Shown one piece after another: positions 44,955-58,093 of a stretch of 64,000 nt of DNA. The position numbers were made by a program, and so were the translations under genes. The notes under the pieces were generated by a model that saw only the letters and a list, made by a program, of their open reading frames with translations, searched no databases and had not been told where the DNA came from. Source of the DNA: Diplolepis rosae (taxonomy: Eukaryota; Arthropoda; Insecta; Hymenoptera; Diplolepididae); the NCBI GenBank assembly GCA_030998225.1, contig JAPYXD010000466.1, positions 4,939,001 through 5,003,000 of the forward strand, written 5' to 3'. How positions within the stretch are numbered: the first letter of the stretch is position 1; every line of letters starts with the position of its first letter.

Positions 44955-46400
44955 AAGCTTATTATAATATCCATATTATATAAAATTTTACTCAATATTA
45001 TTTGAGTATGTACCGAATAAAAAAATTGAAAGTTGTTTATTTTCACATTTAGATTTATTCTGAGATGTTTTAAAAAATCGTAAAAAATTTTATCTTTAAA
45101 TATTAATAAAAAAAATTCAATTTACGTATTTGTGTTATTATGTATCACATCTGAAAGTATTATTAAATTTAATTAGTTCTGAGAACTTTTACACTGGGTC
45201 TCAAGTCTGAGACTTCGGAAGAAGTTCAGTAATTTTTAATAAACTTATTTTTTCCGTGTATATCATTGTATGAATCCATTGTATAAATAGAATTATATAT
45301 ATATATATAATTATAAAACATGTAAACACTGTTAAAAATTTGCCCGATAAACGGCTTGGATTTTTCATAGGGCCTGGATTTCAAAGTTAATTTTTGTCTA
45401 ATTGAAGTAAAAAATTATTTTTAAGTTTGAACAAAACTTTTTTGATTCCATAAGAAAACTTCTATTCGTCTCCAAAAACTGAGACTTTTAAAAAGTTAAA
45501 TTATAGGAATGCCTTTCACGGGACTTTTACACTCAGAAAAAAATTATTTATTCAATTTTTAAGTAAACATGATGTTATGCATATTTATGTATATTATATT
45601 TCCGGGATATATAATTCAGTTAGTCTCGCATTTCTTTGCATCAGTCTGATATCTTTTCTTTTTCAAGATAAATCAGTCTTATACTTCACGTTTGGACTCA
45701 TCTTGACGGTAGCTGGGAAGAAAAATAAAAGAAAGAACAATTTCGTTTGCCCTCGTCGACTTTTGTGTCTGTTGGTTTAATATACCTGCTTGTTTCGTTA
45801 TTATACTTTTATTTGATTCTTCTCTGTTGCCTTTCCCGTCGAGAAATATCTTGCATTCATTCACCGATGACACAGGTACGTTTTGAAATTCGTACGGACT
45901 TAAGATAGACGTACGCGAACGAACTCATGCTGGGAGGTTGTCCGAGAGATCGTATTTGCAATCAGGCTCTGGAAGTAGGCAGCGATCGAAAAAAATCATT
46001 TTTTTATATTTTCAGATTAAAATAACCAAAGATACCAGGGAATTTTGAAAGTTTAGAACGTGACGTAAATATCACATAGCTATTTACGTTACACAAGATT
46101 AAACGCAAATTAACATGTTACCGCGTGAAAATTAATATATTATGCAACTAGGAAAAGAAAAGTTTATTTTGCGAGTGTGAAGTTTGATGCCTGAGCGAAG
46201 TGAGGGCAATAACCACACGAGTAAAATAAATGGTTTTCCCGTGTTGCACACGATTTTCATCCGTAAAAATAGATTTTTTTGCTTCGCAGAGAGCAATAAA
46301 ATGCACTTTATGACCTGCTAGTGAGAAAAAGTAGTTTCTTAAATATCAGAGTTGCAAATATAATATAGGTGTGACTACGCAATCCTGGTAAATACACCAT
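44955..46400. other. Unannotated stretch
   Basis: Mostly AT-rich, with a TA microsatellite at about 45296. TTTTTTCCGTGTA and CACTCAGAAAAAAA words near 45255 and 45532 may be ends of a further MITE. No gene was recognised. Confidence 0.35.
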
Positions 46401-46405
46401 AAGTC

Positions 46406-46754
46406 TACACGGAGAAAAAAAACTGTTGAATCAACAGATGTCATCTGCTGGAATAGGGACAGCAGTTTTTTTTTGTAATATTTACAGATTTTTCTGTTGT
46501 ATTCACAGATTGTTTGTAAACTCAACAGACGGACCTGTAAAATCTACAGACATGTCTGTTAGAATTACGGAATTCTCTTTTTTCTTGAAATCCGCAATTC
46601 TAACAGACATGTCTGTAGATTTTACAGGTCCATCTGTTGAGTTTACAAACAATCTGTGAATCCAACAGAAAAATCTGTAAATATTACAAAAAAATCTGTT
46701 GTCCCTATTCCAGCAGATGACATCTGTTGATTCAACAGTTTTTTTCTCCGTGTA
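46406..46754. mobile_element. 349-bp near-perfect palindromic MITE
   Basis: The arms begin TACACGGAGAAAAAAACTGT and stay complementary to a centre near 46578. ACAGA/TCTGT words (AACAGACATGTCTGT and others) recur at least ten times. A TA target is possible. Confidence 0.93.
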
Positions 46755-47791
46755 TAGCGTAGATATTATATGCAAATCACGCAAGTTTATTGAATATAGC
46801 GTAAAGTATACACGTGTATAAAAATTATGAATACCGTGACACGATCCGTAATTATTTTATGGATTTATATGAGTTTCGTGAGTTCTGTGGATAGGATTTA
46901 TTTATTTTTTATAAATTGTAATTGACGTACATTTTACTCATATTCCTTTTTGAATAATATTATTAAATAGAAAGAGTGAAACACTGTGTGTTGTATAAAT
47001 AATTCTTACTTAACAAAATTTTTAATATACTGCAAAAATAACAAAATGGCGACCAAAAAAATCGTGTTTTTGTTCACCTTTTTTTTGCAAAAGAATGTAG
47101 TAAAAATCAAAATTTTAAGATAATTGCGGTTCGCGATATAGCCATTGTCATATACTGAAACCAAAACCGCTTGATTTTATCACTCAAAATTGGTTTTTAA
47201 ATGCATTATTATTTAATATTTAATATTTTTATCTTATTCCACAAAAACGGTTTTTTAAAAATTATTCCTCTGAAATTTATTTTAAACCCGGCTTCGTACT
47301 ACAGCACTATTTTCTTAATAAAAAAAAGCCATTTCTTATCAAGAGATATTATAAAAATCAACAGGCGCTTACGTTATTTGTAAAAATCATTCTACCCGTC
47401 TCGACCATACTGTCCGTCTCTCTACTATTAATTTGAGTAAACATAAGTATTTTCAAATTGGAAGGTTTAGTTCAAAATTTTGTTACTGTCTATCTATACT
47501 TATATGAAGTACAGTATAGTCAAGTATTCTAAAGGAGGGGTGTCAATAAGGTCCTTTTTGGGCCTTCTTTGATTGTCTTGATAAGGTGGAAAATTTACCC
47601 TCTCAATGTATCTCATAACCCCCTAAAACCGTTTTCTGATTATGCAAATAGAATCGGAGATAGAGGTCTCTTAAGATTAACCATTCGTAGGGATTTTTAG
47701 ACCTTGAATCGATAGTTTTCGTAATTTACTGGGTTAATTAATGAACTATGGCTATCAAACTCTTTCAGGAATTACGTACATATACAATGTT

Positions 47792-50700
47792 CACTGAGAA
47801 AAAAGATTCTTAGATCCAAAGAAATGTATTTAATTGATTCCATTTCTTTGTATCAAACAATTCGTTACCCTATTCAATTAAATATTTTTTAGAAGCATGA
47901 AACGCGTGCTTTGATTCAAAGAAATAATTTATTTGATAAGCATTTCTTCAATACAAAGAAATATTTCATTGCTTGTGAATGTGAGCGAATTAACTCAACC
48001 AATTCATTTCTTTGAAACTAAGTACCTAGTTTATTTGAATCTTGTTTTCGCACTCAAAGAAATATTTATTTGATTCAATAAGTCCCATTTTTTGAATTCA
48101 ACAAGACGTATTTGAATCAAATAATTTATCCATGAATGAATCAAGCTTTAGGTTTTCTTGAATCAAGGAAATATTTATTTAATTGAGGCATTCATTAATT
48201 AATTTAGGAAGATATTTATTCGATTCAAAAAGTTGATAAATGTATATCAATGTAACGTTTTTTTATATGAATAAAATATTGTGTTTACATAAATATATAT
48301 TTCTTTAGTTGAAAGAAATGTTTTTTGTGAACAGTAGAATGGAAGAATTCATTCAAAAAAGAACATTTATTTCAAAGAAAACAATATTTTGTTGAAATGA
48401 CTGCAAGTACTTTCAGTTAAAATAAATAATTTCTTTTATATAAATGCTTGGCATCATTGTTACAATTGTCAATCTTTTTGAACTTTCAACATATTTTGTA
48501 GAATTAAATCTTTATTAGATTTCTCCTAGGAAATATCCGTCTACATTATCAATATAAAATAATTTAAACCAAAAAAACCAATTTTTTAAAAGAAAGAAAT
48601 ATTTTTTTGAAAAAACTGTAGATATTTTTCGTTTAAAAAATTTGTTTATTTAATTTAAAGGTTTGCCATATTTGTTATGATAACATATTTTTTAAACTTG
48701 AAACATATTTCATATAATTAATTGTTTATTGGATTCCTCCTAGAAAATATTCGCTTGCATTATGAATATGGAATAATTTAGACCAAACAAACCATTTTTT
48801 TAAAAGAAAGAAGTATTTTTTCGGAAAAACTGTGGTATTTTTCGTTTATAGAATTTGTTTATTCCATTTAAACGTTTGGCGTAGTTGTTATGATTACATG
48901 TTTTTTAAACTTGAAACATATTTTCTATAGAATTGAAAATTCATTATTCCCGTTCTAAGAAACATTCGCTCTCATTATCAACTTGAAATGTATCATTCCA
49001 AACAAATATTCGTCCCACCGTAGTATCCATTTTTTTCTATTCAACTGTTTGTCATATTTGATATAGACATACATATATACATACTTTCAAATGTGAAATA
49101 TATTTCATAGGGTTGAAGATTTATCAGTCTCTTGAAAGGAAATATTCGTTTTGATTCACAATATCAAATATATCATTTAAAACTTAATAATTACTTTTTT
49201 ATTTTTCACTTAGGTTTTTTAAATTCAATTGATTTTACAAACATTCAAACAGCAAAAGTCTTGAAAAATTTATAATATAAAATCTCAAAAATCTACACAA
49301 GATTTAGATTTTACATAAATTTCTTAGGAACAATAATAATTTAGAATTCACAATTGTATAATTTATATTTTGAAAGTATAAAACACAGAAAATAAAAGAA
49401 TTTCCATTTAAATGTTTTTACACAAGATTATTTTTTATATTAATGTAATTTTTGAATATATATTTTAAAATTTAGTTTCATTAAGCTAATAAAAGTTTCT
49501 AAAAAATTCCGGTCGGTTCGTGTGCAAAATTTGTTATGTTTTTTCATTTATCCGGTTTTTTATTCACAGTGAACTCTGGATATTTTTTCAATTCGTGATG
49601 CTGCATACTGGACTACTTCATTTTGAATTGCAAGCTATAAGATAAGTTTTTGAATTCCGTGATAATTTTTAATTTAATTATTTCCTATATTCTAATGTTC
49701 TACAGAAATTTTGAATTAATCTTTGAATTTATGGCACTGAAGAGGGCCCCCATATGTGGCCGAAACGTTTGCCTTTCTTCCTTTTTGCGCATTTTCACAT
49801 CTAATAGTGATATTTTTAATCAAATAAAAAAGGATGAAACTGACCCTATGCCAAAATAACAAGAAATTAACAAAAATTCTATGAATTTGGGTCAATATAA
49901 TACTAGACATGTTATCAAGCATGTCACTTTAAAATTCATACGTATAGTTATAATAAAAATGTATACTAAATATTAATTAATAATTATATTATATATTTAT
50001 CAATAATCATAATTATAATAATTCAAAAAAATATTTTATGAATAATTTATAAAAATAGTTGATTTATTTTTACTTGAGTGAGGCTCAAAAGCTCTAGTTA
50101 CGACACATTTCTCTCACAAGCTCTGAATAACTCTTGCAGTCACTATATAAGAAAGTTCCAAATTTTATGTCTCAGGATTGTAAGCGAGCGTGTGCGTGTT
50201 TCGACGAAAGCGTATCGTCCTATATATAAGTTTTAGTTATTAGGTTTATATTTGCGAAGTTGTATATTTAAGTGTATTTGTGATAGAAAATATGATTGGC
50301 TGCGACTGAATGGTGTGAATGTATTTGTATGATGTTTATATATGTATGTATCGGATGACAAATGGCAGGTTCGAGGTAAGAATTTTTTTTTTATTTAAGA
50401 GAACCATGACAACGTTTATACTTGACTCCTTACAATTCATGAAGTTTATATTACTTTAAATTTAAGAAATATTTCTTAAATTACAAAACACGTTTATTCA
50501 TATCAGTAACATCTTTTTGACACAAATCTCTAACTTACCATAGGCAATATTATCGTTCTTTGCATCCATTATTACTCAATACACTTTACTACTTGACCAT
50601 TTTAAACAGTAAATCACATCTTCGGAGCAAATAATTATTTAATCCTACCAAAAATTATCTCCTCATTTCAAAGAAATATTTCTCTCAATTTACAATTCGC

Positions 50701-51051
50701 TCATTACAAACAAGGAATCAGATATTGGAATGGAAAACAAATTTACTTGAACCAATGCAAATTTTTTTGAATTAATGTATTGTTTCTTTGAAGATGCATC
50801 ACATCATTTTACATCAAAGAATTTACTTCTCTTATCAAATAATTGCTACACAATGTTAATAACATATTTATTCAATCTAATGAATATTTAATAGTACTAG
50901 AAAAACATTTTTTTGCATTAATTATTCATTTTTTAAAGACAATAAAAATATTTCTTTGATCTAAAAAAATATTTATTCGTCACCATCCAGCTCAATCATT
51001 TATTTGAATCAAAGAAATATTCTTTGATTCGAATATTCTTTTTTCTCAGTG
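47792..51051. mobile_element. CACTGAGAAAAAAGA-ended element made of reiterated words
   Basis: Ends CACTGAGAAAAAAGATTC and its inverse at 51034-51051. The outer thirds (47792-48400 and 50640-51030) are reiterated, drifting forms of TTTCTTTGAATCAAATAAAT. A hammerhead-bearing fragment lies inside (about 49549-49910). Confidence 0.65.
49733..49773 (+). ncRNA. Hammerhead motif H9 (CTGAAGAG class)
   Basis: GGCA, CTGAAGAG, GGCC...GGCC, GAAAC, GTT, TGCC. All pairings are intact. GACCCTATGCCA follows at about 49844. Confidence 0.8.
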
Positions 51052-51957
51052 TTGAAAATGTGTGAAAGCTGTTGACCGCACTCTTGAACTTGACCTTGAG
51101 CACGAACTTTGTATGTTATGTCATGTAAAGTAGCATGCTAATTGCATATTTTTTTATAAGTCTTGATGAGTTTAAAAAGAACTTTTTTCTTTAAAAAAAA
51201 TCAAGACATGGAAAGGGCTATCAGAAAGAGCATTTATGTAGCTTAAATAGACGAAATAAGGACAGTATGCTTCAAGATGTGTTTTTTAAAGTATTAAACG
51301 TATTAAGTGTTTATTCATTTAGCATAACCCAGGGTGCACCACGAGGAGTCAATCTACACTACATTCCGCTTACTCTACTATATATAAGTTTATTTACAAG
51401 TTTGCTTAAAAGTGTGTATACTTTCAAACTTATTAACAAACACGTTTACAAAACAAGATTCTCTTGATCGAAAAGTTTACTATCTTTATTTCGATGCAAT
51501 ATAAAGATTATTCCAAAGATAGTATAAACCTAGATGCGGCAAGTGATTAGTTCCGTAGACTTAAATGTAAATGCTCCAACGCCGAAAATTCCTAATCTGA
51601 GAAATTTGTTTCCCCGTAAACCCTCTCAAAACCGCTCGAGCGCATGGTTGGCTACGTGGTTCCTTTAAAGTGTCACTAAAACTCATGTTGATGTATATAT
51701 ACATATATTTTTCGCCCCCCCCCCCACCCCCATTCAATGCCACTTGTTGCATCTTGATCTGCATTTTTCTCCGTGTACTTATTTGTAGTTATAATCCATG
51801 TCTTGATTTTTTTTTATAAAGAAAAAAGTTCTTTTTAAAATCTAGACTTATAAAAAAATATGCAGTTAGCATGCAATTTAACATGACATAATATACAAAG
51901 GAAGTGCTCAAGGTCAAGTTCAGGAATGCGGACATCAGCTTTCATACATTTTCAACG
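51051..51957. repeat. Foldback element, 160-bp arms
   Basis: 51051-51212 and 51796-51957 are inverted copies (AACTTGACCTTGAGCACG, AGTAGCATGCTAATTGCATA). It directly abuts the previous element. A C-rich run lies at 51716-51729. Confidence 0.8.
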
Positions 51958-52171
51958 TTTTATTGTATATGTACGTGATTTCTGGAAGAGTTTTAATTCA
52001 TATATTAAATATTGTGCATTTAATGTATCCATGTATACTAACAATACAAATATTTCTGCCAGTGTAAAATGCATATACGTTTGTACAAAATATCCGTAAA
52101 AAAATGAATAATATAAATTTTCAATTGTTTTTTATGTTTATGTATCAAAAAAATCTGCCCGCTTCGCGGGC

Positions 52172-53426
52172 ACATTCTTTTCGCGCGCTTTGCGCGCAGC
52201 TCGCTTCGCTCGCATGATTGAGCGCGCCTAGGGCGCGCGATTTGATCGTCGCGCTGCGCGCTCGGTCTTGTGCTCTTCGCATACATTTAAGTTTATTTCT
52301 TATAATTTGATACTGAAGTTCAAACCAATTTTATAATAATATTACAGATGATGTGAATTACACATTTTCTCAAATCCCACTCTATTTCTTTTTGAATTTA
52401 AGTGAAACAGGAGATTCAATTTACTTAAGGCTCTATCAGCCTTAAGGAACACATTCTCATCATGACACTCGCGCTTCGCGCTCGATTTTCTGTATACATT
52501 TCAGTAACTTTTTAATAAATTACATGATAAAAATAATTTATTTTCTTCCAAATCTCTCAAAAAGAAAAAACAATCGTAGAACTTATTTAAGGAAACGATT
52601 TTGCAGAACAACGCTTATTTCGTATCTCACATATTTTGGTAAAAAAAATCGAATTTTTTTAATATTAAAAATCAAAACATAAAATATACATCCTGTCCCG
52701 AAATGTCTCTATGAGAATTTGTAAACCTCATTTAGGCAAACAATTTTCCATATAAACATTTTTTTTGTATTTCACATATTTTGTCTAAAAAATGGAATTT
52801 TTGAATTTTAAACGTATTTTTTGGAATTGAAACGAAAAATATATGTTTTATCAGAAACAAAAAAAAGAAAAATATGCATCTTATGAAAAAATGTTACAAT
52901 TCAAATTTGTAGGTCTTTATGCAGAAAATAATATTGTATCATAACGTTTTTTCGTATCTCATATAATTTAACTGGAAAATGGAATTTTGATATTGACTTT
53001 TTTCGAATTTGAATATGCTGTAACATTTCTAATTTTGATTTAATCAAAAAATGTTATCAGAATAATTTGTAGAGATTTATGAGCACTATCAAAAACCAGT
53101 ATTGAAATTTTTGATTTTTTCAAAAAATTATTTTCAAAAACACAAAAGTAGTGCTCAATCCCTCAATTTTGATTGGATGTGGCTGGTTAACGAACTTGTC
53201 CTTACTTTTTCGGCTCCAATAAAGTGTACCAAAGCTCAATTCAATCTGATAATTCTGTCGAGAGTTATGCCGCACACGACCTACAGACAGACAGACAGAC
53301 AGATAGACACTTTCGTAAAAACCCTTTTTTCTGACTCAGGGGGTTTCAAAACGTAAAGATTTGATGAAAATTTCGAAAGTCATTTTTCACATAAAACCAA
53401 TACCTTCTCATCCATGATGAGAATGT
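52172..53426 (-). mobile_element. ACATTCTCATC-family element, minus copy 2
   Basis: Same layout as 40141-41253, with a shorter GCGC array (about 52180-52262) and a CGCTTCGCGGGC hairpin just outside. Its right end lies 7 bp before the PLE frame at 53433, so it probably interrupted that PLE. Confidence 0.85.
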
Positions 53427-53432
53427 AAAAAA

Positions 53433-54032
53433 CGGTTAAAACATCTGTTACGTAAAGCCGCTGTACTGAACACCCACACACACCGACCCCCTGAGGGTTA
53501 TACACCCACACACACAGGTCCCACACAGCAGGACCCGGTAGGTCAAACCCCTAAATATTTGCCTCTTCCCTACGTACAAGGACTATCTGAAAAATTGTCG
53601 GGTATTTTAAAACCCTTTAATATCAGAATTGCTCCTCGTAATACAAATAATTTAACACATTTGTTCAAGTCTCCTAAAGATCCCATCTCAAAACTGGATA
53701 TCGCACACGTCGTGTACAACATTCCCTGCACTGGTTGTACAGCAAATTACATAGGTACGACAAAACGACCTCTCAAAAATAGAATTCGTGAACACATCAA
53801 AGATGTTTACAATCCCCCTGACAAATGGACAGCCTTAACAAAACATGCGTGGCATCACGATCATACTTTTAACTTTCAGGATGTAAAAATTCTCTATAGA
53901 AGTAATTTTTATAAAAAACGAATGACATTAGAAATGACCCACATAGCCAGCAATCCTCATGCTGTAAACCAAAGAACAGACATAGAAAACTTATCGGCTT
54001 TTTACCTCCCCTTGTTAAATGACAAAATTTAA
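53433..54032 (+). CDS. Penelope-like element, GIY-YIG half
   Basis: The frame is open from the repeat boundary and reads RLKHLLRKAA (RT thumb end), a His/Thr/Pro-rich linker, LPYVQGLSEKLSGILKPFNI, and the complete GIY-YIG segment (VVYNIPCTGCTANYIGTTKR, then RPLKNRIREHIKD). It ends LPLLNDKI, stop. The RT is absent, cut off by the repeat at 52172-53426. About two thirds of residues match the copy at 33483-35051, and the CxxC and YIG residues are kept. It would encode at most an isolated nuclease domain and has no start codon. Confidence 0.9.
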   Translation, partial: RLKHLLRKAAVLNTHTHRPPEGYTPTHTGPTQQDPVGQTPKYLPLPYVQGLSEKLSGILKPFNIRIAPRNTNNLTHLFKSPKDPISKLDIAHVVYNIPCTGCTANYIGTTKRPLKNRIREHIKDVYNPPDKWTALTKHAWHHDHTFNFQDVKILYRSNFYKKRMTLEMTHIASNPHAVNQRTDIENLSAFYLPLLNDKI

Positions 54033-54479
54033 TCTGAGAAAAATTACATCTCTCCAACATCTAGCTTAGGATTTGAAACGGTCTGGACCACAGTTGACTC
54101 ATTTACGGTTCTCCTTTGTCATAGCTTCCTGGATCATCTTGGACACATCTTTCCAACCTTTTTTATACACGCAAAGTTAAACCACTTAAAAAAAAATACC
54201 CTCTCCTCATCCCTTACTCCACTATGACTTTCCAGCAGTTTTTAAAAACATAACTCAGTTCCAAAGTAAATACGTTACTGACAGCAGTGGTGATAAATAT
54301 GTGTCTCTTCAGTAAACGAAAAAAGAAAAAAATCCGGGATAATTGTGAATTTTTTGATACAATTCCATTCACATTCTGACTGAAGGTTAGTCTCAATTAT
54401 TTTTTAGCTTCTAATGTTTCTATTAAAATAAATTAAAAATTGTATCTATATACAACTTTCTGATGAGGCTGAAAAATTT

Positions 54480-55930
54480 AGAATTTATTCCCCCTTTTAC
54501 CACAATGTTTAATTGTCACTCTTGCAATTTTTTAAGTTTCTTCCACTTGTATTTTTACAGAACAAATTATGTACGGCTTATATTGTTGTGGATTTAGTTA
54601 TTCAGACCAATTTTACAGTTCACACGTGCAATTTTTATAAACTTTTTTTACCACAATGGTTTTTTCCGTCCCGTGTTACTGCAATGTTTATCCATCACAC
54701 TTCAATTCTTTAAGTTTCTTCATTATGTATTCTTATATATTTAGACCAATTTGATAGTGTCATATATGCAACTCTTTTATATCAGTTTTACCACAAAGTT
54801 TTTCGTCACAAGTGCAATTTTAAGGTTCTTCCTTTGCATTTTTATAGGGGAAAATTTTGCACAGGATGTAATTTCACACAAAAAACCTTTTGTATAGTTT
54901 CTTTCGCAAACTCAGTTATTCAGACCAATTTTATAGTTTCAAAAATGCAATCCATTTATATCGTTTGTCAACACAATGTCCATCCGTCACATGTGTAATT
55001 TTTAATGTTTCTTCCTTTGCATTTTTTATAGAATAATTCTGCACACTTTTTATTTATTTTTGTTCGAATTTAGTTAGTATAGACCAATTATATGGTTTAC
55101 ATGTGCAATTTTATCATAATGTTATCCGTCACACGTGTTCAAATTTTTTAAGTTCTTTCCCTATGTATTTTTATAGCAAATTTTGCACAATTTTCAATTT
55201 TCATACGTAAATTTAGTTTGACCTATTCTATAGTTTCAAAAGTGCAATCCATTTATATCGTTTGTCAACACAATGTCTATCCGTCACATGTGTAATTTTT
55301 AAGGTTCTTCCTTTGCATTTCTTTGAAAAATTCTGCACACTTTTTATTTAGTTTTTGTTTGAATTTAGTTAGTATGGACCAATTATATGGTTTACATGTG
55401 CAATTTTATCATAATGTTATCCGTTACACTTATTCAAATTTTTAAGTACCTTCCCTATGTATTCGTATAGCAAATTTGGTACAATTTTCAATTTTTTATA
55501 CGTAAATTCAGTTAGACCTATTCTATAGTTTCAAAAGTGCAATCCATTTATATCGTTTGTCAACACAATGTCTATCCGTCACGTGTGTAATTTTTAATGT
55601 TTCTTCCTTTGCATTTGTTATACAAAAATTCTGCACACTTTTTATTTTATTTTATTTTTTCGAATTTAGTTAGAATGAACCAAATATATGGTTTACGTGT
55701 GCAATTTTATCATAATGTTATCCTTCACACGTGTACATTTTTTAAGTTCCTTTCCTATGTATTTTTATAGCAAATTTTGCACAATTTTCAATTTTTTATT
55801 CGTAAATTTAGTTAGACCTATTCTATAGGTTCACAAGTGCAATTCATTTATATCGTTTGTCAACACAATGTTTATCCGTCACACGTGCAATTTTTTATTC
55901 TTTAATTCTTTATTCTTTTCTTTCTTTGTA
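54480..55930 (+). repeat. PLE 3' region tandem units, second copy
   Basis: At least seven units share TTTATCCGTCACACGTG, TTTTTAAGTTCTTCC and AATTTAGTTAGACC. Units near 54960, 55260 and 55555 are closest to one another (CAACACAATGTCTATCCGTC), showing recent local duplication. Confidence 0.8.
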
Positions 55931-55947
55931 TTTTTATAGAAATAAAT

Positions 55948-55987
55948 CTCACTGATGAGGACTCCAATCTGAGTCGAAACGTTTGAG
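55948..55987 (+). ncRNA. Hammerhead motif H10 (intact CTGATGAG class)
   Basis: CTCA, CTGATGAG, GACTC-CAATCT-GAGTC, GAAAC, GTT, TGAG. The core is complete, stem II is 5 bp and stem I is 4 bp. GGACCCTAAAGCCA ends at 56034. Confidence 0.88.
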
Positions 55988-56489
55988 GAAAAAATGAAAC
56001 CCTGAGTTTACATTATTTCTGGACCCTAAAGCCAAAGTAAAAAATCATCTATCTATTAATATTATTGAGGGTCGATATAAGCCAGTTATTTATAATTATG
56101 TAAACTCTTGTATATTATGCAGTTTAATGTCCAATAATATATAATCAACCTTTTGGTATAGAAAAAATGATACCACAGAGTAAGTGTAATTAGGCATTTT
56201 TGCCTAGAAATTGAAAAAAATCTATTTAAACTTTTTCAGACTTTAATTGGGAAAACCATTAATGTTTATATGTTTAAATATTTTCAGATTATTATAAAAC
56301 TTTTGACTCTTTGAAATTTTTTTTTATTTACTGCAGTAATGTTTTTAAAATTGCATAATTAAAATCATAAAACGCTTCCTTTCGTAAGACAGTCTCGATT
56401 CCACCTGTGCAAAACATCTCTCTTCTCATTTTTTTGAATGACTGCTGAACAAATTTCAGAATACACGGTGACCCATTTTAATCTACAAT

Positions 56490-56890
56490 TCCAAATATCT
56501 TCTAAAATACTTTATCTACAAAGGTTGACCAGGATCGAGGGGGACATTTGATCGTATCATCAGTTTTACCTTGAGGTCAATTTTCAAGGTCAAATGGAGG
56601 TAAGACTCTTTTCCTAACTGAGCACCCCTATTTTTGACTGCGGATTTGAGAAGAGCGGGAAATTCCCGTCAAAAATGACCTGTGGAAAAATGGTTTTTGT
56701 GACCTTGGAAAGGTAAAAAATTAAGGTCAAATGTCTGAGAAACGACTAGATGCCCTTTTTCTGAATTGTCTTGATTTTTTTGGGTAAACAAACGTTCAAG
56801 ATGCTTCACAAAAGTCAATGAAATGTTAATGTGTACATCAACTTGACCATCATGACCTTCAGGTCAATTTTCAAGGTGACTTGAAGGTCA
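56490..56890. repeat. Dispersed repeat with TCAAGGTCA words, copy 2
   Basis: An inverted relative of 21664-21850 (56490-56665), extended by more AAGGTCA words (TCAAGGTCA at 56584, TGAAGGTCA near 56882). Confidence 0.7.
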
Positions 56891-56894
56891 AGAC

Positions 56895-58080
56895 GATTTT
56901 TTTTTTATTGAACTCTGTGCCCAGATACATTTTTTTGTAGACTTCAGGCTGTGGATTGTTATTACAACACCTCCCCAAACACACCCAGACAGTAACAATC
57001 ATTTCGGATAAGATGTAAAGACTGTGACTAGGTAGTTACAAAAGTGACAATCTTGACAATGTCATTTCTCTGTGACTAGTTACAAAAAAAGACACTTTGT
57101 CCTTACTTTTAACGTTACCCAGAAAAAACGACAAGAAAACACTTTAATTAGATCTTCCTCTATTCCATGTTGCTTATTAGTTCACGGTATCTCCGATAGG
57201 CACTTTTCCACAGTATGGAGATATGTATTAATTAAATTTTAAGACGACGCATACTGAACTTGAGAGGAAATTTTCCTATGTTGTAAGAAAATTTTTTAGT
57301 GACTAGAATATTGTGTTAGAGAAACTTTTTAGTATATCTACATACTAGAAGTAAGTATGCCATTTTTTCAGTGCGTAGAGATACTGGAACTCAAACTTGG
57401 ATGCTATCAAAAGTTTTGACTCTGAGGGCCAGAGTCCTCACCACCCAAGCAGAAATTAACAATCGGACCAACGTCGATCCAATGCTGGATACCAACTTTC
57501 AACTGTCGGCGGACAGTCGAAATGATAACGATGTACTGCTTTGATACAACACCAGTTTCCAACGTTGTATTAATGTTGGTAACCAACATATTTTCGAGGG
57601 ACCGTTCACTCAAAATCGATTCTACGTGAGCATAATTATTCCGTTAACTAGCTCACGATTCATGTGATTCCACACTTGAAGTATGATCCGGTTTGATTCT
57701 GACAATTAGAGAAGAATCGAATCCAACCTCAGAAGAATTACAGGGTTCATTCCGACAGTTGCGCGCATTGAGCTGCATTATTACGATTAATAAATGGTTT
57801 AAGAATGTTTTCGAAATAGTTTTCATACAAATAACTCAAAAATAAATATATACATATTTCAACATAGTTTTATAATAGTTTAGGAAAAAATTAGTCAAAA
57901 GATAGCCTTAATTGTCTATACCAGGCTATCCATATTCAGCTTTGCACCAAAGAATATATCCAAACTTTCCTTCTTTTATTTAATATATCAAGTACTCCTT
58001 TTGTGCCATATTTTAAGTACTCTAATAACTCCGATGAAAATATGTGAAATTAGCGACAGCAACCTTGTTTGTATTTTCTA
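56895..58080. other. Unannotated stretch with small iterated words
   Basis: No gene was seen. AACGTTG/CCAACGT words cluster at 57450-57600 (TACCAACTTTCAACTG, GTTGGTAACCAAC), another possible reiterated-word MITE. Confidence 0.35.
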
Positions 58081-58093
58081 GATTTTAATAAAT

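Noticed and set aside
46426..46784. Opposed frames rich in TDMSV
   Set aside because: They arise from the symmetric ACAGA/TCTGT words of the palindromic MITE.
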